DNA of 34,514 bases from a virus. The translations under genes and the position numbers were made by a program. Under the pieces are notes generated by a model that did not search any database, had not been told where the DNA came from, and saw only the letters and a program-made list of their open reading frames with translations. The DNA is taken from positions 1 to 34,514 of IMG/VR virus record IMGVR_UViG_3300038701_000246. The stretch is one strand, 5' to 3'. How positions within the stretch are numbered: the first letter of the stretch is position 1; each line of letters begins with the position of its first letter. Of this stretch, positions 29,982 through 34,514 are shown one piece after another.

Positions 29982-32585
29982 ATGACCTACTCAGTTGATC
30001 TCTCTAAGCTCAAAGATCCTGACGTCTACGCAGCAGCAGTAGAGCGCTACGGTGAAGACCTCATGTCTCGTCAGGTTGAACTCGAGCGATGGTCGAATGA
30101 GCGTGGTGAGATTAAGTTCACTCGCAATGCTCAGGAAATGGCCAGCAAGGGACGTATCCACGAACACTCCACTGGCCGCTGTGCTGTAGAAGCATACTAT
30201 GGACCATTCCGTGAGGCCCTTGAGTGGCAACTTGAGCGGAGTGGCCGCGGCGCTCGTGCAGCGTGGAAGAACCTCCTAGATCGCAATGGTCACGTAGATG
30301 CTGCTGACGTGGCTCTCATCGCTCTCCGGTCGATCCTCTCAATGGTAGCTCGGGGTGACCGCTCAGAGCAGCAGCAGGTAGCTCGTTTCGTGATGGACAA
30401 CATCAAGACCGAGATCACCACCCGCGAGTTCCAGCAGCAAACCCCGCTAGCCATTAAGGATTACATGCAGAAGGCTCAACGTAAACAGATGAGCATCAAG
30501 CAGATCAAGACTGACGTGAAGGCCATTATGGCGTCTCGTGAGGTATCCTACACCCCGCCAGGCTTCGAGAACTCAGGTAACGTGATCGCAGCAGGCGTGG
30601 CCCTGATGCAGATCCTCATGCAGGCATGCCCCGGTGTGATCGAGTTCTCCAACCCGACCTACGATGGCCGCAAGTCTTACATCTACGTCCATATCGGTGC
30701 TGAACTACAGCAACTGCTCGATGAGAAGATCATGAGTGTAGCCTCGGTGTCCTTCGCAGCGATGCCCCTGTTGGTGCCTCCTGTAGAGTGGTCCACCTCT
30801 AACCTCGCCATGGGTGGCTTCTACTCCACCTACATTCGCAACTACCCTCTCGTGAAGAAGACGCGGAAGCTCTACTCCATTGAGGTACAGAACACCGCCA
30901 AGATCGGTCAGGTTACCTCAGCGGTAAACGCCATGCAGAACACCGGATGGAAGATCAACCATAAGGTGCTCTCTGTGTTCAAGTGGCTGTTCAACCACAA
31001 GGAGCAGTTGGTATCCGGCTTTGCTCGAGCGGATATCCCAGAGGCCCCGCGGTGGGACGAAGAGTATTGGGAGGCGAACAAGCAGGAATGTAAGAAGATC
31101 CTCTTCCAGCACCACGAGGAAGAACGCTCCATGAAGTCGGTGCGCTTGCAGTACCTTACGCTGCTTGAAGCTGCCGAAATGTTTGCTCAAGAGGAAGCAT
31201 TCTACTTCGCTTGGGATCTCGACAGCCGTGGTCGTGCCTACCCCATCACCTCCAACCTGTCCCCTCAAGGGTCAGACTGGACGAAGCACCTGATGCACTT
31301 CGCTAAGGGCCAGGTGATCGAGAAAGACAGTGACATGGATGGTATCCGCTTCGCAGTGGCAAACGCTATGGGCCACGACAAGCTGCCCATCGCTGAACGT
31401 ATCCAGTGGACCAAGGATAACCTCGCAGAGTTGATCGCTGTAGGTCAGGACCCTCAGTCCCACCTACTATGGACGGACGCGGAGGAGCCAGCAGCGTTCC
31501 TAGCTGGTTGCATCGAGTTGGCCGAGTACGCGGAACAGGGCGTGGGCTTCATCTCCCGCATGCCTGTAGCCGTAGACGCCACCTGTAGTGGCCTCCAAGG
31601 TCTCTCAGCGCTCTCTCGTGATGAAGTGGGTGGCAAGATGGTGAACCTCACCTCTGAGGATGAACGCTTCGACATCTACGCAGCAGTGGCCGAAGGTCCA
31701 TTCCGTCGGAAGCTCGAAGAGTGCGCTCGGGGTGACCTAGGTGCCTACGCGGACGTGGAGAAGGCTCAAGAGTTCGCCAAGGCGGCGCTCGAGTTCGGCT
31801 TCGACCGCAAGCTCACCAAGCGTCCAGTCATGACGGTACCCTACGCGGCACAGGAAGACTCCTGCCGTCGCTACGTCCGTGAATACTACCACGACCGTAT
31901 GAAGAAAGAGGGCGCACCTCATGAGCAGTTCGTGAAGTTCTCTACGTTCATGGCGAAGATCCTTTGGGACTCCATCCCTGAGGTGATCGTAAAGGGCCTC
32001 GAGGTCATGAAGTGGCTCCAAGAGGTATCCGTGATTGCCGTCAGGGCTAACCCCAACGTCCCTCTCCAGTGGGATACCCCTGATGGTTTCGTAGGTCGCA
32101 CCAACCGACCTAAGGAACGCTTCATCCAACCCCAGCTTTACATCTACGACTACAAGAGCCGTGGCGCTAAGGCACTCGAGAAGGCAGGCATGGACCACAC
32201 GTCCCTGCGTACCCGGCAGTGGACCGACGTGGAGGACCCTAAGCAGCACAAGAACTCCTGTGCGCCTAACTTCGTACACTCTCTCGATGCTGCTCAGCTC
32301 CGTGCAGTGGTACGCCGTTGGACCAGAATATGTGCTGTACGGGGAACTTCCCCTGAGTTCGCCATGATCCACGACAGCTTCGCCGTGGGTACTCGAGACT
32401 TCTATGAGTTCAACACGGTGATCCGTGAAGAGTTCGTGAAGCTCTACGAAGAGTGTGACCCTCTGGCCGAGTACGAACTGGCCATGCGTGAAATCGCTGG
32501 TCCAGACGCCGTGTTTCCACCGCGCCCTACTATGGGCAGCTTGGACATTCGGGAAACCCTGAACTCGGAATATTTCTTTTCATAG
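29982..32585 (+). CDS. Single-subunit DNA-dependent RNA polymerase (T7 gp1-like)
   Basis: 867 aa (T7: 883). Palm and finger motifs are intact. Motif A is VAVDATCSGLQGLSA with metal ligand D532. Motif B is KLTKRPVMTVPY, with K613 and Y621 eight residues apart, as K631/Y639 in T7. Motif C is MIHDSF with D798. SRGRAYPITSNLSPQGSDW is the usual conserved block. The end, NSEYFFS, replaces the FAFA foot of T7. It transcribes phage middle and late genes. The gene has an excellent ribosome-binding site (TAGGAGGAACACGA) and is preceded by the 17-nt element; three TACTATGG-type motifs lie inside it or at its end. Confidence 0.97.
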   Translation: MTYSVDLSKLKDPDVYAAAVERYGEDLMSRQVELERWSNERGEIKFTRNAQEMASKGRIHEHSTGRCAVEAYYGPFREALEWQLERSGRGARAAWKNLLDRNGHVDAADVALIALRSILSMVARGDRSEQQQVARFVMDNIKTEITTREFQQQTPLAIKDYMQKAQRKQMSIKQIKTDVKAIMASREVSYTPPGFENSGNVIAAGVALMQILMQACPGVIEFSNPTYDGRKSYIYVHIGAELQQLLDEKIMSVASVSFAAMPLLVPPVEWSTSNLAMGGFYSTYIRNYPLVKKTRKLYSIEVQNTAKIGQVTSAVNAMQNTGWKINHKVLSVFKWLFNHKEQLVSGFARADIPEAPRWDEEYWEANKQECKKILFQHHEEERSMKSVRLQYLTLLEAAEMFAQEEAFYFAWDLDSRGRAYPITSNLSPQGSDWTKHLMHFAKGQVIEKDSDMDGIRFAVANAMGHDKLPIAERIQWTKDNLAELIAVGQDPQSHLLWTDAEEPAAFLAGCIELAEYAEQGVGFISRMPVAVDATCSGLQGLSALSRDEVGGKMVNLTSEDERFDIYAAVAEGPFRRKLEECARGDLGAYADVEKAQEFAKAALEFGFDRKLTKRPVMTVPYAAQEDSCRRYVREYYHDRMKKEGAPHEQFVKFSTFMAKILWDSIPEVIVKGLEVMKWLQEVSVIAVRANPNVPLQWDTPDGFVGRTNRPKERFIQPQLYIYDYKSRGAKALEKAGMDHTSLRTRQWTDVEDPKQHKNSCAPNFVHSLDAAQLRAVVRRWTRICAVRGTSPEFAMIHDSFAVGTRDFYEFNTVIREEFVKLYEECDPLAEYELAMREIAGPDAVFPPRPTMGSLDIRETLNSEYFFS
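30195..30204 (+). promoter_or_regulatory. TACTATGGAC promoter-like motif 7
   Basis: GCATACTATGGACC in the RNA polymerase gene. It is read there as Tyr-Tyr-Gly, a different codon phase from motifs 5 and 6, which argues that the nucleotide sequence itself is selected. Confidence 0.4.
31465..31474 (+). promoter_or_regulatory. TACTATGGAC promoter-like motif 8
   Basis: CACCTACTATGGACGG in the RNA polymerase gene, third codon phase (Leu-Leu-Trp-Thr). Confidence 0.4.
32528..32537 (+). promoter_or_regulatory. TACTATGGGC promoter-like motif 9
   Basis: CCCTACTATGGGCAG, one mismatch from the family, near the 3' end of the RNA polymerase gene and 140 bases upstream of SSB. This corresponds to the place of T7 phi1.1-type promoters after gene 1. 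Confidence 0.45.
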
Positions 32586-32599
32586 AATGTTCCCTCTGC

Positions 32600-32612
32600 G
32601 GGGTACTACCCC
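32600..32612 (+). terminator. Hairpin after RNA polymerase gene
   Basis: GGGGT-ACT-ACCCC just after the polymerase stop. Short stem, no U-tract; it may be an early-transcript boundary or processing site, like T7 TE/R1 regions. Confidence 0.4.
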
Positions 32613-32619
32613 CTCTGAA

Positions 32620-32637
32620 TTTATTAACAGCCATACG
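32620..32637 (+). promoter_or_regulatory. TTTATTAACAGCCATAC-G element, copy 3
   Basis: One mismatch to copy 2, with the shared tail CGCCCA. It ends 40 bases upstream of the SSB start, closely matching the spacing of copy 2 to the RNA polymerase start. Confidence 0.55.
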
Positions 32638-32676
32638 CCCACCCAAACCGAAACAGCCAGAAAGGAGATATCTCAC

Positions 32677-33282
32677 ATGGCAGCAAAAGCACAGCGCATT
32701 AACATTCGCGGCATCGCGGTGTACCCCGCCCTTAACACGCCAGACAAGAAGTTCGTGGATGAAGGTCAGTACAAAGCGGACGTGCGTGTTCCTGTTGAGG
32801 AAGCGCAGCCGATCATTGACCAACTCAAAGAAGCCTTCAAGGCGCACACCGGGAAAGCCCTCAAGGGTAACGGTGAGAACCTGTACTCCCTCGAAGAAGA
32901 CGACAACGGTGACCGCACTGGAAACGTGATCTTCAAGTGTAAGGTCAAGAACCGCATTACCAAGGCGGGTAAACTCTGGGACCGTCGGCCTCAGATGTTT
33001 GATGCCACGGGCAAGCTCATCGACGTCCAAGTGTGGGGCGGCACTGAGTACGTTGTAGGTGCAGAAGTCTACTGCTGGACCGCAGGCGACAAGAAGGGCG
33101 TATCCCTCCAGCCACTCGCAGTACAGATCATCAACCTCGTAGGTCCTTCGGGCGGCACTGATGCCTCCGAGTTCGGCTTCGGTGAAGTTGAAGGTGGTTA
33201 CGTTGGCGAAGAAGAATCCTCTGTAGCATTCGATGACGCTGAGGATACACCAGACGAGGACGAGGATAACTTTGACTTCTAA
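32677..33282 (+). CDS. Single-stranded DNA-binding protein (T7 gp2.5-like)
   Basis: The start at 32677 follows AAAGGAGAT and gives 201 aa (T7 gp2.5 is 232); the ATG at 32587 would only translate the promoter-like leader. The N-terminus RINIRGIAVYPALNTPDKKF and the block GQYKADVRVPVEEAQ fit the OB fold of the gp2.5 family. The C-terminus is strongly acidic and ends in an aromatic residue (DTPDEDEDNFDF), the tail through which gp2.5 contacts DNA polymerase and primase-helicase. It overlaps the endonuclease I start. Confidence 0.88.
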   Translation: MAAKAQRINIRGIAVYPALNTPDKKFVDEGQYKADVRVPVEEAQPIIDQLKEAFKAHTGKALKGNGENLYSLEEDDNGDRTGNVIFKCKVKNRITKAGKLWDRRPQMFDATGKLIDVQVWGGTEYVVGAEVYCWTAGDKKGVSLQPLAVQIINLVGPSGGTDASEFGFGEVEGGYVGEEESSVAFDDAEDTPDEDEDNFDF

Positions 33283-33706
33283 GGTACGTTCGTCAGCCAC
33301 ACGAAAACGGGCGCTGGCGGAAGGTTACCGATCCGGTTTGGAAGAAAAGATCGCTCGGGGCTTAACGGCCTCGGGCGTTTTCTTTGAGTTCGAACAGGAG
33401 AAACTTCGGTACACCCAGCCTGCCAAAGAACGAACCTACACCCCTGACTTCGTGATCACCACACGATCCGGCAAGACCATCTACATCGAAAGCAAAGGAC
33501 GCTTCGTGACCTCAGACAGGCAGAAGCATCTGATGGTACGAGACTCCAATCCTGGCCTCGATATCCGCTTCGTGTTCTCCAACCCAAACAACAGAATCAG
33601 CAAGCAGTCCAAGACCACTTACGCCGCATGGTGTGAGAAGAACGGCTTTATGTACGCCAAGTTCGATCCGAACGAGGTGATACCTCAGGACTGGCTGGAC
33701 GAGTAG
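33272..33706 (+). CDS. Endonuclease I, Holliday-junction resolvase (T7 gp3-like)
   Basis: The probable start is TTG 33272, within the end of the SSB gene and six bases after CGAGGATAAC; ATG 33233 would add 13 unrelated residues. The 144-aa product has all catalytic positions of T7 endonuclease I: E24 (RSGLEEK), E39 (FFEFE), D59 (TYTPDF), E73 and K75 (IESKG). DIRFVFSNPNNR and WCEKNGFMYAK also align with T7. It resolves branched DNA before packaging and helps degrade host DNA. Confidence 0.9.
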   Translation: MTSKVRSSATRKRALAEGYRSGLEEKIARGLTASGVFFEFEQEKLRYTQPAKERTYTPDFVITTRSGKTIYIESKGRFVTSDRQKHLMVRDSNPGLDIRFVFSNPNNRISKQSKTTYAAWCEKNGFMYAKFDPNEVIPQDWLDE

Positions 33707-33712
33707 GCCACT

Positions 33713-34162
33713 ATGTACCCTCAACTGTATCTGAGGAAGTGGACACGCGACCGAGACGAGACGAACGCCATTGTGCTGCACTCTCGTCTCACCCCCTCAG
33801 ACCCAAAGGCAATGGATCAGTGGTTTCGCAGGAAGGGCTACCTTCAATGCGGATTCCACTATTGCGTTAGTCGCTCAGGAGTCACCGAGACACGTCACCC
33901 TGCAACCGTAGGAGCACACCTCGGTAGCCTCGATAAGACCTCCGTGGCCATCTGCATTCTGGGCTGGGACGGTAAGCATCCCGACACCCTCGATCCCCTG
34001 ACCAAGGACCACCTTCGGTCCCTTTCACGTCAACTCAAGATCACCTATCCCCACGCCGAGTTCACCGCGGCTCCCGAGCATTTCAGTTCTCAGGGGGGAT
34101 ACGAACCCCTGTTTCAACTGACGGAGGACCTCGCCAATGAACCGCTCAGACCACTCGAGTGA
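33713..34162 (+). CDS. Amidase-fold gp3.5 homologue with degenerate active site
   Basis: 149 aa, in the T7 gene 3.5 position and clearly of that fold: NAIVLHSRLTPSD, QWFRRKGYLQCGFHY, VTETRHPATVGAHLGS. T7 lysozyme (N-acetylmuramoyl-L-alanine amidase and RNA polymerase inhibitor) uses zinc ligands H17, H122 and C130 plus Y46 and K128. Here H23 and H69 are kept, but F48 replaces Y46. The AHHEVAPKACPS region aligns with AAPEHFSSQGGY, so H122, K128 and C130 appear lost. It is probably not a functional amidase and may retain only the polymerase-regulating role. It overlaps the primase start. Confidence 0.8.
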   Translation: MYPQLYLRKWTRDRDETNAIVLHSRLTPSDPKAMDQWFRRKGYLQCGFHYCVSRSGVTETRHPATVGAHLGSLDKTSVAICILGWDGKHPDTLDPLTKDHLRSLSRQLKITYPHAEFTAAPEHFSSQGGYEPLFQLTEDLANEPLRPLE

Positions 34163-34514
34163 CGAGTCCCACTACCTCTTCAAAGAGCACTGTGACGACT
34201 GCGGCAGTAGCGACGCCAAAGCTGTGTACTCCGACGGAGGCACCCACTGCTTCTCCTGCAAGACCACCCACAAGACCAACAATAACGAACCAGCATCACG
34301 AAAGGAGCGCAGCAGCACTACTATGGACAACCAAGCATCGCCTGACTTCCTTCGTGGTGAGTTCAAGTCTCTCACCTCCCGACGTCTCACTGAGGATACC
34401 TGCCGCAAGTATGGGTATCACGTAGCGTCCTCCAAGGGTGGCCCTGTACAGGTCGCCAACTACCGCCGTGATGGTGAGCTAGTGGCCCAGAAGGTCCGCG
34501 GTAAGGACAAGCAG
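34137..34514 (+). CDS. Primase-helicase, N-terminal part (T7 gp4-like; 3' partial)
   Basis: The ATG at 34137 has GGAGG nine bases upstream and overlaps the amidase-fold gene by 26 bases. The frame is open to the window end. The zinc-binding primase domain is present: HCDDCGSSDAKAVYSDGG then HCFSCK, i.e. two CxxC pairs, as in T7 gp4A. The next segment (FLRGEFKSLTSRRLTEDTC, YHVASSKGGPVQVANYRRDG) continues the family. Codon 63 is an ATG (34323), matching T7, where Met64 is the start of the primase-less gp4B. The rest of the protein lies outside. Confidence 0.9.
   Translation, partial: MNRSDHSSDESHYLFKEHCDDCGSSDAKAVYSDGGTHCFSCKTTHKTNNNEPASRKERSSTTMDNQASPDFLRGEFKSLTSRRLTEDTCRKYGYHVASSKGGPVQVANYRRDGELVAQKVRGKDKQ
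34319..34328 (+). promoter_or_regulatory. TACTATGGAC promoter-like motif 10
   Basis: CACTACTATGGACAACC inside the primase gene, exactly over the internal ATG (codon 63). AAAGGAG lies 15 bases upstream of that ATG. Confidence 0.45.

Noticed and set aside
34159-34425. 88-codon frame overlapping the primase start
   Set aside because: Thr/Ser/Pro-rich shadow frame; the frame from 34137 carries the CxxC zinc motif and ribosome-binding site.

Overview
This window is most of the genome of a T7-like podovirus (Autographiviridae type). It carries a single-subunit phage RNA polymerase, a gp2.5-type SSB, endonuclease I, an amidase-fold gp3.5 homologue, the start of a gp4 primase-helicase, the full T7-order virion block and gp18/gp19-type terminase. 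Every convincing gene is on the + strand. The host cannot be named from sequence. A GP88-like Cys-rich protein, a cytosine-methylase-like protein, LamG adhesins and an integrase directly upstream of the RNA polymerase gene together suggest a marine bacteriophage; this is inference. The genome is opened inside its replication/head block: the rest of gp4, DNA polymerase, exonuclease, portal and scaffold are not here. Terminase is followed directly by early genes, so the physical genome ends (or the circular junction) lie inside the window, in about 880 bp of non-coding DNA at 23863-24741.

Layout: (i) 1-900, lysis-type genes (two-helix holin-like protein, Rz-like i-spanin, Rz1-like o-spanin) plus a tiny HNH protein. 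(ii) 1164-14236, capsid, tail tubular proteins A and B, and the internal virion/ejectosome proteins gp13, gp14, gp15 and gp16. (iii) 14287-21743, a host-recognition block: gp17-type fibre, a Zn-ribbon protein, a small beta structural protein, a LamG/Gly-rich/fibrinogen-like adhesin, an XhlA-like membrane protein, and a second Ig/LamG adhesin. The two adhesins are followed by matching terminator-like elements. (iv) 21862-23862, terminase small and large subunits. (v) 23863-24741, the end/junction region with iteron-like repeats, hairpins and an operator-like palindrome. (vi) 24742-28249, early accessory genes. (vii) 28266-29981, a lysogeny-type module: MarR-like regulator, tyrosine integrase and a repeat-rich non-coding stretch. 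(viii) 29982-34514, RNA polymerase, SSB, endonuclease I, amidase-fold protein and primase-helicase start.

Two nucleotide motif families stand out. TACTATGGAC recurs about once per kilobase from 25056 to 34328, only on the + strand and in all codon phases, and resembles the core of T7/SP6/gh-1-type phage promoters. A 17-nt element (TTAATTAACAGCCATAY followed by G) occurs three times: after terminase, before RNA polymerase and before SSB. Other points: the gp3.5 homologue has lost most T7 amidase catalytic positions; a P5-like peptidoglycan-associated domain sits at the end of the gp15 homologue while I see no transglycosylase motif at the start of the gp16 homologue; and repeats downstream of the integrase are candidates for attP arms or a lysogeny operator.
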